A stretch of DNA of 64,000 bases, from NCBI GenBank assembly GCA_015233155.1, contig JADFYG010000020.1, positions 20,861 to 84,860 of the forward strand. The letters run 5' to 3'. Under the pieces are notes generated by a model. The model made no database searches. It was not told the DNA's origin and was given only the letters and a program-made list of their open reading frames with translations. The DNA comes from Candidatus Rifleibacteriota bacterium (lineage in GTDB: Bacteria > Muiribacteriota > Ozemobacteria > Ozemobacterales > Ozemobacteraceae). Both the position numbers and the translations under genes were made by a program. Of the stretch, positions 33,535 to 42,765 are shown one piece after another. The stretch's first letter is position 1. Each line of letters begins with the position of its first letter.

Positions 33535-34596
33535 TTACAGGGATTTGCGAAGAGTGCTCAGATCGCCTCCCGCGCGGTTCAGGGCATTGACAACCATTCC
33601 GCTGGCATTCATCCAGAAGTTGGCATCACCTGTGGTGCCGGAGGAATACATCGACGCAGCTGACCGCAGGTTGTTTGCTATGCTCTGGATCATGGTCAGA
33701 GCTAACGGAGGCAAATTGGGGAGCCGCATCAGGTTGTCCAGCACGCAGGCGGCAGAGGTCGCCTGAATGCACATGAGAGATTGTGTTCGCAGCCAGTAAT
33801 CAGCATCTCCGTTTCCTGCGTCGCTATCGGCGCACAGGAAAGTCTCAAGAACCCATGCCGTGCCGGTGAGCAGAAAAGTGAAATTACCGGGCTGTGGTGT
33901 CGGCAGGGAAGTCATGATCTGACCGATATTTGCTGCGGCGTTGTGCAGTGAGTCGCGGGCGAAGGCGGAAGCACCGCACCAGTAGTCGGCATTGCCGGTG
34001 GCACCGTCATACTGGTGCATCGCCGAGTTGAGATTGTTTGAAGCCATAGTGAGAGCGGAGCGGAGGAGGGGATTCATTGCGCCACCATCATTTTGAACCA
34101 TGCCGTTCAAAACGATTACGGCTGACTGACCCTGGCGATTCAGAATGGATTCGGTCCGGAGCCAATACTCAACATCTCCTGTTCCGCCATCATTTTGATA
34201 TTCAAGTATGGTTTTGATTGCCTGAAGCTGACTCAGGATGGTTGGAAGGCGAAGTTCTTCCTGGCTGACGGGAGCGGGAGTCGTGGGTTGTCCGTTATCA
34301 CCATAGCTGGCGGAATTGTGCAGCATCTCGAAGGCTCGGGCAACCTGTGCCTGCTTATCGCGGTAGGATTTATACTGATCGGCCAGTTTTGCGATTTCCG
34401 GTTGGACCTGGGGCTTGGCTAGAGCCTTCTGTGCGGCTTTTTTTCCATCATTTTTCACATGTTTCGTCGATGGCGTAAGGGTCTGGCCGGGCTTGCAAGC
34501 CATGGTTGCACCGCTTGTATTTTGTATGGCACAAACCGGGAGAGTCAGACCTGCGACGAGGGCCAGTGGAATAAAAGCCGAAATAATGCGTTTCAT
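33535..34596 (-). CDS. Exported protein with four GxxADYW repeats, family unknown
   Basis: 353 residues from the ATG at 34596 (GGAGG-type site; a start 18 bases upstream is poorer). The signal peptide ends near LPVCAIQ. After a coiled region come four repeats of about 60 residues, each with a conserved turn: GTGDVEYWLRTESIL, ATGNADYWCGASAF, GNGDADYWLRTQSLM and TTGDANFWMNASGM. A following helix has the pattern AxxxLxNL. The D-x-[DE]-YW turn might bind a metal or sugar, but that is inference. I do not recognise a family. It has its own terminator. Confidence 0.8.
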   Translation of the reverse strand: MKRIISAFIPLALVAGLTLPVCAIQNTSGATMACKPGQTLTPSTKHVKNDGKKAAQKALAKPQVQPEIAKLADQYKSYRDKQAQVARAFEMLHNSASYGDNGQPTTPAPVSQEELRLPTILSQLQAIKTILEYQNDGGTGDVEYWLRTESILNRQGQSAVIVLNGMVQNDGGAMNPLLRSALTMASNNLNSAMHQYDGATGNADYWCGASAFARDSLHNAAANIGQIMTSLPTPQPGNFTFLLTGTAWVLETFLCADSDAGNGDADYWLRTQSLMCIQATSAACVLDNLMRLPNLPPLALTMIQSIANNLRSAASMYSSGTTGDANFWMNASGMVVNALNRAGGDLSTLRKSL

Positions 34597-34785
34597 GCAG
34601 TTCCTCCGTGTCAATTCCTGTAAACTTCCGACAATCGTACTTATTTACTTTCAAGGTGTCAAGTTTTCATCAGCGGGGCAGGGCAAGCGCACCCTTTTTC
34701 GCTATCAGTCAGTGTTTTCGCTTGTTATATCGCATTCATTGTCCACTGGTTCTCCATCTTTCTTTCGTTTCGGGCGGCATTTCGA

Positions 34786-35049
34786 TTGATTCGCGATCTC
34801 ATGATTTTCACCGACCGTCGTCTGATGTTAGTCGACAAACAAGGCATCACGGGACGGCGCAGGGAGGTAACGAGCAACCCCTACCGTTCGATCACACATT
34901 TCCAGATGATGACCACGGGCCATTTCGATCTGGATGCTGAAATCATGTTGTATGTCCTGGGGCTTCCCGAGCCCATCAAGCGCGAGTTTCAAAATGACCA
35001 GAGTATCTTTGCTGTCCAGAAGGCGCTGGCGAATTTCCTGGGCCGGTAG
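34786..35049 (+). pseudogene. Bacterial PH-domain protein (bPH_1), 5'-truncated
   Basis: The frame encodes LIRDLMIFTDRRLMLVDKQG, ITGRRREVTSNPYRSITHF and FDLDAEIMLYVLG, the core of the bPH_1 (PF08000) domain. Normal members have about 35 more residues upstream, starting near MGLLDGLLGN; here only TTG at 34786 or a later ATG is available, and upstream codons do not resemble the family. It is probably a decayed gene or begins at an unusual start codon. Confidence 0.6.
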
Positions 35050-35101
35050 TGAAGTGGCGCCCACATAATGGTCTACGACTCGCCTTCATGCGAATCATCG
35101 A

Positions 35102-37347
35102 TTATTTTAGTAGCTGTAAGACTTGCTGCGGAATCGTATTGGCTTGTGCCAGCATTGCATTTCCGGCCTGGGAGACGACCTGATTGCGAGTGAACTCGAT
35201 CATCTCAGCGGCCATGTCCGTATCGCGAATGCGCGCTTCGGCAGCAGTAAGGTTGGTGTTTGTGCTGCGGAGGTTATTTATGGAGTATTCCAGACGATTC
35301 TGGAAGGCCCCGAGTTTGGAACGTTCCGCCGAAACTTTGTCGATTGCGATATTGAGCTTGCCGAGGGCTTCGGTTGCGCCTTTTATGCTGGTCATATCGA
35401 GGTTGGATACGTCGAGAGATTCGGCGCTCATATCGGCGAATGCAACCTTCATGGCCTGACCCTGATCAGCTCCGATCTGATATTGCGGCGTATTATCGAC
35501 TACATGCATCTGGAAATTCTTGTCGCCACTGCCTTTGGCAGCTAAGGTCGTCGCGGAATCGAATCCGAATTTGCCCGCCATGGAGAGGGTGGCTGCACCC
35601 TGAGTTATGGACAGATTCACTGCACTGACGTTTACTACACCGTTGTCAAGGCTTTCCCGGCCGACGCGGAGAGCCGTAAACGCCATGGCATTTCCAACCT
35701 GGTCAAGTCGAACGTAGACGCCGGCTGTTACGAGGCGATGATTAACGCTTATCTGAAAACTTGTGAATTCGACCATGTCAGCAGCATTGATCTGCGCGGA
35801 ATTCAGCGTAATGAAAGCGGTGAATGCCAATGTTGCGCCAGATGTTGTTCCATCGTCGATCGTGAAAATGACGGTATTATGACCCACGATACCGGTATCC
35901 GCATCTGTAGCATACATTGAGAAGCCGTTGATTAGAAAAGACGTGTCTTTTTTTCCATCGGCGAAACCAGAATAGGTGCCATTTGTGAAGCCCAGAGGCG
36001 CTGCGATCGACGTGTTTCCAAGGATAATTGTGGAAGCAATTGACGCCATAGTGGGGACAAAATTGATTCGGAGTTCCCCGTCAATCACAGTCGCATTCGC
36101 TCCCGAGATAGTAGAACCCAAGAGCTGGCTCGTCATGGATCGGGCAAGCCCTTCCAAAGTCCAATCGCCTGCCGGTACGGTAACGTTAAAATTAATTCCA
36201 GCGGCCGAAATATCGAAAGAGCTGGCAGTGGCAATACGTATTCCCTGTTCCAATCCAGTAGTGCCAGCGATCTGGGCAGCCTGGGAATTGAACTTCACAT
36301 CGACTCCGTCCAGCAAACCGGTCGCTCGATTGGTTTCCGTGCGAACCTGTTGCGACGAACCGTCTTTGCCCTTGAGAGTCACCTCGTAAAGATTGTTTTT
36401 GGCCTCGCGCATGGTCGCCAAGCCGAGAGCTGCAAGAACCGGTTGATCTGCGAGGAAAGCGATTTGTCCATCCTTTCCAATCATCCCGGAGGTAATCTGG
36501 AGGTAGCCTCCAACTCCTGCGAGACCAGAAATAGCGGTGCCGACGATCATGGCTTTTGTATTCTCAATATCAAGACCATGAGCCCGGTTAACTGCGTTCT
36601 GAATACCAGCCGCAAGCTTGTCGAGAGTCATCTGACCATCGATCATCAGTGATGTAGTATTGTTGTTCCCCTGGATCGAAATTTTCTTGGGACTCTCAAG
36701 AGAGAAGACACCGTTTGCATCGTAAAATTGGACGATGCTCTGAAGCTGCGTCGAACCTTCGGCCAAGGTAGAATCCAGCCCAGCCTTCCTGAAAATCTGG
36801 GATCGGACCATATGACTGATTCCGCCGGTGACCAAACCGATACTGACGGAATACTCACCACCTGCTCCTCCTGAGTCACCAGTAACAATTCCCTTGGCGA
36901 CCCCGGAAGACGCGCTCACTAGAGTATTCTGACTTCCGTCAAGAAGCTTCTTGGTGTTGAATTCCGTGTTGCTGGAAATTCGGTTCAGATCATCGCGGAG
37001 TTGAGTAACTTCCTTCTGTATTTCAAGACGGTCGTTGCTGGTAAGAGTATCATGCCGGCTTGCACAGCCAGTTCACGCATGCGCTGAAGAATACTCTGAG
37101 ATTCATTGAGCGCACCCTCACCAGTCTGAATCATCGATATTCCGTCTTGTGCATTCAAAACCGCTCGGGAAAGACCACGGATCTGACGACGTATTTTTTC
37201 GCTGATCGCCAGGCCGGCGGCATCATCGGAAGCGCGATTGATGCGCAATCCGGAGCTTAGCTTTTCCATCGATTTGTCGAGCCGACCTTGGGTAACAGCG
37301 AGAGTTCCCTGGGTTCGAATGGCAAGAATATTCTGACTGATCTGCAT
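35102..37347 (-). pseudogene. fliC: Flagellin, interrupted by a one-base frameshift
   Basis: The N-terminal part from the ATG at 37347 (GGAGG 7 bases upstream) reads [20 protein letters not shown] and then the conserved [21 protein letters not shown] helix. Near 37052 the reading frame shifts: the expected [15 protein letters not shown] is recovered only if one A is added after GGC. The second part (stop at 35102) continues with [20 protein letters not shown], a long D2/D3-like insertion, an IN-type segment and a C-terminal coil ending AMLAQANTIPQQVLQLLK. The restored protein would be about 748 residues, much longer than the usual 250-500. Either a real loss of function or a sequencing error. 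Confidence 0.88.
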
Positions 37348-37843
37348 ACTGATTCCTCCGTGAATCACTATGAAAAGGTGCATCCTTGCGACTGATTATA
37401 GTCTATATCATGCCATCATTACGATGTTTTCAAGCTGGTTCCCCTGTTAATGAGCTGACATACTTCCGGTAAACCTATTTTCACCTATCATTATTTATAT
37501 CGACCGAAAGAGTGAATTCTTTAGCACGGTATTTCATCGTTTTAGGTCTATATGATGCGAAAAAAGATGTTTCATAAATGTATTTCATACAACTTAGTCT
37601 AATTTGATACTATTTTCTTCGTTTTTTGCATCTGAGCCTGTTGCAAAAATGCCAAAACGATCTATTTTATACCACCGCCCGTTTTAGTTTCCGTCATCAA
37701 GGCAACAGAGATAATACCGGGTCCGTCCCGAATATAGACCCCAGCAGAGGCTTTAGACATCGAAGAGGATCCTGGGGATTTTAAACAGGACCCACATTTG
37801 CGCGCCCTCAGGAAGAAGATAAATGCTGTTGCAGGCGATGATT
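37348..37843. other. AT-rich spacer upstream of flagellin, no gene seen
   Basis: The 496 bases between the flagellin start and the end of the membrane gene at 37844 hold no gene I can support. A TATAAT-type box lies about 48-53 bases before the flagellin start (37395-37400), without a clear -35 at the right distance. A weak hairpin with arms TTTTTGCA and TGCAAAAA sits near 37623-37650. A sigma-28 site of the usual form was not found. Confidence 0.5.
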
Positions 37844-40192
37844 TCACCTCATGCGTTTGCACAGTTCCTCAGCCAGATGACGAAACGAGTCTGCGTGATC
37901 GCCGGACGAGACGTTATCAATCAACCAGACGGCGCCTGAACCGAGCGGATGGCAGGTCCATGATTCCTTGTCGTCGGGTCTGACAATGGAGTGGCTTTCC
38001 ACGCTTATCAGGGCTGGGAAACTTCCCGGCGCGGCCGCCAGAGCCGATTCTTGAAGTCCGATGGCGAGCGCGACCGCCCGGCCGGGGCCTGAGGCTTGTC
38101 CCCGGAAGGCAAGCAGGAGATTGCCGCCTTGTCTGGTCCATTTTTGTAGAGCGCGCATTGTCTGCGCATCAGGAGATATTGCAGGAGCGGCAAGCAAAAT
38201 AGCGTTTTTTCCGGGATCAGGCACTCGATTAATGACGGTTTCAAGAGGTTCAATTGAAGTATCGGCGACAATACCGGCGTGAGAACAGCTCACGAGAAAA
38301 GGAACCAGAGAATCAGTAGCCGTGACCGCCGTTTGGTGCCCATATGAAAGCCCGATATCAGGTGAGAGGGAATGATCAATGATGAGATCCGGAACAGACG
38401 GAGATCCGAAAGAAAATCCCGGAGCGAACGTTCCCGATAAAAACAGGAGCTGGATGAGAAGAGCGCAAAATGGCATGAATCTAAAACCTGCGCGCAAAAG
38501 GCGTCCGCAGCAAAGGCAACCGAGAACAGCCAAAAGCAGTTCCGTGACGCTTGCCAGAACGCTTCCCTGCGCAGAAACACGGACGGTATTTACAAGACGT
38601 TGGGTGAAGGCGCGCTTTCCGGGTGTAGATATCATGGAGGCATTGAAATTCGTTGAATCGCCGTGAATAAGGAGCTTGCCGGCTCCGACCGGAACGATGG
38701 CCGACAGAACGAAGGGCCCGAAATGATGAGAAAGATCAGGCGCGAGGTTTCCGAAAAAATTGTGATTACGTGGTTCCCATGGATCTGAAAAAGTGTCCGG
38801 AGAAGATACCACCAGTGGCATCATGCGCATGTCTCCATCGATGGAAGCGCCGGTTGCCCACATATATAATCCCGGCCCCGGCGCCCATGGCAGGGAAGTA
38901 TGCAAAGGGCCTCCGGTGACAAGCCATCGTCCGATACTGTCGCAGACGCCGTCAGATGAGATACGGACTCCGGCTTCTTTCATCAGAGCATTTAGATACG
39001 TGTTGATGAAAAAGACGTCGGTATGTTCCCCGATCAGAAGAATCGTGCCGCCGCTTCTCGCAAATTCTGTTAATTCAATGGTTTCAGATGCATCGTAAGG
39101 CGAAGTTGGGCATTTCAGTACGACGAGATCGAAACGAGAAAAACCGGAAAATGCCGTCTTGATACCTATATTAGATGGAATAAGCTCGGCGGAGTAATTG
39201 CTGCTATCGGGCCGGATGGCTATGCTGACCGAAGCCAGGAGCCCGAGTTCACGGAGCCAGGGGCTGTACGAATTTTCGGCAAGCATAGGGTCGCGCAGAA
39301 TCGTATCGGAGGCCATCGTTGATTCCCATCGGGAGTGGGTTTCATCGATGAGGATTCGAACCGGAGATGCAAACGGCGGAAGCAGGGCATGATATGAGGC
39401 TTCCCGGGCCGTTATCAGAACAATTGCGCAGAACAACCATGCAACGAGCGGGCGAATCGAATGCTTTATGGAAATATCGGCTTGGGCAGAATAGACATTA
39501 AAATCAGATGAATAAGCTGAATTCGAAGAGTGAGAGTGACTGATGGTTTCGCGCTTGATTTGGGAATGCCGCAGAATGTGGACCTTCCGGAAGGGAATGA
39601 ATGCCAGTGGAGCCAGCGATAATGCCAGAAGCGGGCCGCAGAAAAGTGACCGGCCGTGTGCAACTAGATCTGGTGAAATTCCTGCCATCAGCGCAGCCCA
39701 AAGCGGCCACCGAAGCGCGGCGAAAGCGAAGAGGCGGGGGGCAAGGGTGATAGATTCTCGGAGCGTCGCTTCCAGCCCTGTTTCGACCAGCGCAAGAGCG
39801 GATCGCAGTGCAAACAGCACCAGGATAGCAAATGAAGCGGTCTTGGCGGAATCAGCGGAGACAAGTATGCCGTGAATCCTGAATCCATCCGGTGCTGTAC
39901 CGAGGGGTATCCCCGTGATATCCACGAAGATTCCGGAGGCAAAGTGAATGGTCTCGGCAGCGCGCGTCGCTACGGGAACCAGCCAAGGCCAGAATTGCAG
40001 GACAGCGGCCGACGCAAACGTCAGAGCTAACAAGGTCGCGAGACCCTCGCGGAGAGTCAGAAAGATCGTTATACCCGCCAGAATAAAAAGCCATAGTTGC
40101 TGGGATGGCTCAAATCCGTGGATGGGAGGCCATGAAGTCCCTCCGACAAGAAGCAGGGTCATGCAGAGAGGAATGACCAGATTGCGATTCAT
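37844..40192 (-). CDS. Membrane protein with two amidotransferase-like domains (paralogue 1)
   Basis: 782 residues. An N-terminal membrane region (about 1-260) is followed by a soluble domain starting VRILIDETHS, with the strand VVLKCPTSPYD and FARSGGTILLIGEHTDVFF. A second membrane block comes near 550-600, then a similar domain (PDLIIDHSL, ILLAAPAISPD, WTRQGGNLLLAF). The ID(E)xxHS and GGxLLL signatures resemble DUF4350/GATase1-like domains seen in gliding and membrane-associated complexes. The start overlaps the upstream paralogue by 4 bases (ATGA). No catalytic Cys-His pair is obvious. Confidence 0.65.
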   Translation of the reverse strand: MNRNLVIPLCMTLLLVGGTSWPPIHGFEPSQQLWLFILAGITIFLTLREGLATLLALTFASAAVLQFWPWLVPVATRAAETIHFASGIFVDITGIPLGTAPDGFRIHGILVSADSAKTASFAILVLFALRSALALVETGLEATLRESITLAPRLFAFAALRWPLWAALMAGISPDLVAHGRSLFCGPLLALSLAPLAFIPFRKVHILRHSQIKRETISHSHSSNSAYSSDFNVYSAQADISIKHSIRPLVAWLFCAIVLITAREASYHALLPPFASPVRILIDETHSRWESTMASDTILRDPMLAENSYSPWLRELGLLASVSIAIRPDSSNYSAELIPSNIGIKTAFSGFSRFDLVVLKCPTSPYDASETIELTEFARSGGTILLIGEHTDVFFINTYLNALMKEAGVRISSDGVCDSIGRWLVTGGPLHTSLPWAPGPGLYMWATGASIDGDMRMMPLVVSSPDTFSDPWEPRNHNFFGNLAPDLSHHFGPFVLSAIVPVGAGKLLIHGDSTNFNASMISTPGKRAFTQRLVNTVRVSAQGSVLASVTELLLAVLGCLCCGRLLRAGFRFMPFCALLIQLLFLSGTFAPGFSFGSPSVPDLIIDHSLSPDIGLSYGHQTAVTATDSLVPFLVSCSHAGIVADTSIEPLETVINRVPDPGKNAILLAAPAISPDAQTMRALQKWTRQGGNLLLAFRGQASGPGRAVALAIGLQESALAAAPGSFPALISVESHSIVRPDDKESWTCHPLGSGAVWLIDNVSSGDHADSFRHLAEELCKRMR

Positions 40193-42678
40193 GGCGTTGT
40201 ACCTTTTGCAACTTCATTCATAAGGGTTACGAGTGCACATTTTTTTTCAGGATCATCAAGAATACCGGGAATTTCAAGGGCGGCATTTCGGAAAAACCCC
40301 GGATCTCCGATTGCCAGAACAGATCCGCGGCCATAAAAGGTTTGAGCAACTACGGGCCGGCCATCTTCACGGCAATATACTGGACTTCCGCCATATACCG
40401 GGGTCGGAAGATCAGACCATAGTGTGTATCGATCAAGAGAATCGTCAGATGAAATAGGCATGGACACCGAACATGGAACCAAAAGCGAAGCAGAAGAAGT
40501 AGAAGAAGCTGAAACCGAAGCCGAAACCGAAGTCGAAACCAAAGATGACGACGACGACGACGACGACGACGAAGAAGAAGAAGAAGAAGAAGAATAAACG
40601 TAAACGGACGCAGGCGCGGAGCCGGTTCTGCAAATGGGAAAAAGGCGATAGGGGCCGCCTCTGGCCTTTTCCGGGAGATCAAGAACACCGTTTTTCCAGA
40701 GAAACTGTTCTCGGGGATCATCGGAAATTGTGAATCCGAAGCGAGAGAATCTCTCGTTATCAGCACCGCATTTAGAGGAGCCGAGCAGTAATAATCCGCT
40801 TCCCTTCGAAACGTCACTGGTGATCTTGTCTAAAAGCGCTTCAGGAAGACGATTCGGGGTGGATGGGATAATCCATACCGCCGCATCGCGTGGAAGATCG
40901 AGGCCGACCCGGTGCAATTCGACCGTCCAGCTCGCCGCGAAGAGAGTTTGAACGAATGTGTCAAGGTTGTCCGGGAAGGTTTCCGGGCGATCGATCGAGA
41001 ATGCGGCTGGAGCCGCGGAATCGAGGACGATGCGGGCGATGGGGCGCAACCGCTCGGTAAACATCGGTTTGACCGGCTGGTGAAGAGTGCCGCCGGCGTA
41101 TAATCCTATGGCGATACACAAAGGCAGTAGAGGTTTTCCGGAGCGAAAAAACAGGACACGGCCAACGCCGATCAGAAAAAATGCGGCCAGTATCAGAGAA
41201 AACGGTGCAGGGTGGGGGAGGGGAGGTATGATCAGAAGCTCAAGAAGAGCCTTAGCGAATTCTGTTCCAAACGCCATCTGTCGATTTTGAAACCATGAAG
41301 AATCTGATAAAACGGCCCAGACTCCGTTGCCATAGTGCCCCCAGGCTCCTGTCCAGAGGAGTCCGTTGCTGTGTTTCCCGGTCGTCGCAGTCGCGGCCGC
41401 AGCGGAGTATGCATCGGGTGGATAAGTGGAAAGCATAAGCTGTTCGTTCAGGTTTCCGGAGGGATTGCCTGCCACGGTGAGTGATGAGGCGTTGAGCCAT
41501 ACAAGAGGACGAGGCCCTTGTAAGGACAGAAATCCCGGATACCAGAATGTCGGTGGAATAATTGAGCCACCTGTACCGGGAGCAGGTTTCGGATCGTGCA
41601 TGGCTCCTGATATTCCCGTTCCAAAAAGGCTTTGACCTGGCCATGCCAATGTGTCGAAACCTGGCTGAATGCCAAACGCCATAAAAAGAGGAGCAAAACG
41701 TGAGGATGCTCCATCCATGTCTGTATGGTCGTTTATCAGCAGTAATCGTCCGCCGGACTGAACATGGTTGAGGAGCGCTTCGACTTCATCAGCCGCGAAA
41801 GGTCGGCGTGGAAGAATCGAGATCACGATTGCTCCGGAAGCTGCTGATAAACTTGTTGTCGTGGCTGCAGTGCCGGCTGTGGTTGAAAAAGGGGCTTTCT
41901 GGCGTTCAACTTGAAAACCCAGAGAAGTGAGCCAGTCGGCGAAATCCTGATGGCCAAAGATGCGCGGTGCGTTCGGCAGTGAGCTTTCTGAAGAGTCATG
42001 GGCCTCATCGAAAATAACCTCAGGCAGTCTTGCGCTGGAGAGAGGACCATTTGTTGATATGGAATCTTTTTGAGTAAACCCATCGATTCTGTGTAAATCA
42101 GCGGTGTGCGACATGCCTGCCGGAATCGGCATCAGGCATGTCAGAAAAAATCCGGTGGATAGGCCGAGCAGAGAGTGGTATATGGGCCTTCGCGGAATAC
42201 GCTCTCCGTCCTGGAAGCCCTCTTCAGTCCATGCATGGGCAGTTGTCGCCCATGCTGCCATAAGTGAAAGGCCGAATACTATGGCGTGAAGTGGCTGCGG
42301 GAAAGGTTCTCCGAGACATGCCGGGAGCCACGAGGGCATTAACAGCCAGAGAATGCACCATGCGTATGGAGTTTCGGCCGGGGCTGACATCTCGACGAAT
42401 GTCAGGGCCAATAGACCGCGAATCGGTGGGGAAAGTGGGCCGAACCGTGAAAGTCCGAGGACGGCCAATGCAAAACCGGTTAATGACGTTATAAAACCGC
42501 GGGTTGGATGCATGAACAGTGGGGAAAAAAACAGGAGTCCGCTCCAGAGGAGTTCCCACCAGTCGGGTATCGGCCACGGAAAAACTCCGGACAACAGAGC
42601 TATTGGACGCAACGAGAGAACTACTGCGGCAACAGCGAAAAAGCTTTTTTGACTGGTCGCCAACTGATGCATTTTCAT
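40189..42678 (-). CDS. Membrane protein with two amidotransferase-like domains (paralogue 2)
   Basis: 829 residues with the same plan as its downstream neighbour. An N-terminal membrane region (1-195) is followed by a domain starting EVIFDEAHDSSESS and including VISILPRRPF and HVQSGGRLLLINDHTDMDG. A membrane segment comes near 510-545, then a second domain (RIVLDSAAPA, AVWIIPSTPN, VSKGSGLLLLGSS). About two thirds through the second domain lies an 18-residue serine run encoded by a trinucleotide array. The tail ends SVLAIGDPGFFRNAAL, like the end of DUF4350 proteins. It is coupled to the paralogue by ATGA. Confidence 0.65.
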   Translation of the reverse strand: MKMHQLATSQKSFFAVAAVVLSLRPIALLSGVFPWPIPDWWELLWSGLLFFSPLFMHPTRGFITSLTGFALAVLGLSRFGPLSPPIRGLLALTFVEMSAPAETPYAWCILWLLMPSWLPACLGEPFPQPLHAIVFGLSLMAAWATTAHAWTEEGFQDGERIPRRPIYHSLLGLSTGFFLTCLMPIPAGMSHTADLHRIDGFTQKDSISTNGPLSSARLPEVIFDEAHDSSESSLPNAPRIFGHQDFADWLTSLGFQVERQKAPFSTTAGTAATTTSLSAASGAIVISILPRRPFAADEVEALLNHVQSGGRLLLINDHTDMDGASSRFAPLFMAFGIQPGFDTLAWPGQSLFGTGISGAMHDPKPAPGTGGSIIPPTFWYPGFLSLQGPRPLVWLNASSLTVAGNPSGNLNEQLMLSTYPPDAYSAAAATATTGKHSNGLLWTGAWGHYGNGVWAVLSDSSWFQNRQMAFGTEFAKALLELLIIPPLPHPAPFSLILAAFFLIGVGRVLFFRSGKPLLPLCIAIGLYAGGTLHQPVKPMFTERLRPIARIVLDSAAPAAFSIDRPETFPDNLDTFVQTLFAASWTVELHRVGLDLPRDAAVWIIPSTPNRLPEALLDKITSDVSKGSGLLLLGSSKCGADNERFSRFGFTISDDPREQFLWKNGVLDLPEKARGGPYRLFPICRTGSAPASVYVYSSSSSSSSSSSSSSSSSLVSTSVSASVSASSTSSASLLVPCSVSMPISSDDSLDRYTLWSDLPTPVYGGSPVYCREDGRPVVAQTFYGRGSVLAIGDPGFFRNAALEIPGILDDPEKKCALVTLMNEVAKGTTP
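40544..40594. repeat. Trinucleotide microsatellite (GAC)8(GAA)8 inside a gene
   Basis: On the plus strand GAT is followed by eight GAC and eight GAA triplets; read on the minus strand they encode an unbroken serine run in the membrane protein. Additional GAA-type imperfect repeats continue to about 40490. Triplet slippage would change length without a frameshift. Confidence 0.9.
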
Positions 42679-42765
42679 GGCTGTGGCACAGTGACCCGGA
42701 GGAACAATATTAGGGACATTTTATTTTTCCAAAATATGCTTCAGCAGGCACTAATCACGAGCGGA

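Noticed and set aside
37348..37450. Possible sigma-28 or sigma-54 promoter before flagellin
   Set aside because: Neither consensus is present at proper spacing; only a TATAAT box is seen, without a matched -35.
37662..37862. Minus-strand frame of 66 codons after the membrane gene
   Set aside because: Only a GTG start, 19-base overlap with the upstream gene, and no recognisable domain. A small coupled protein cannot be excluded.
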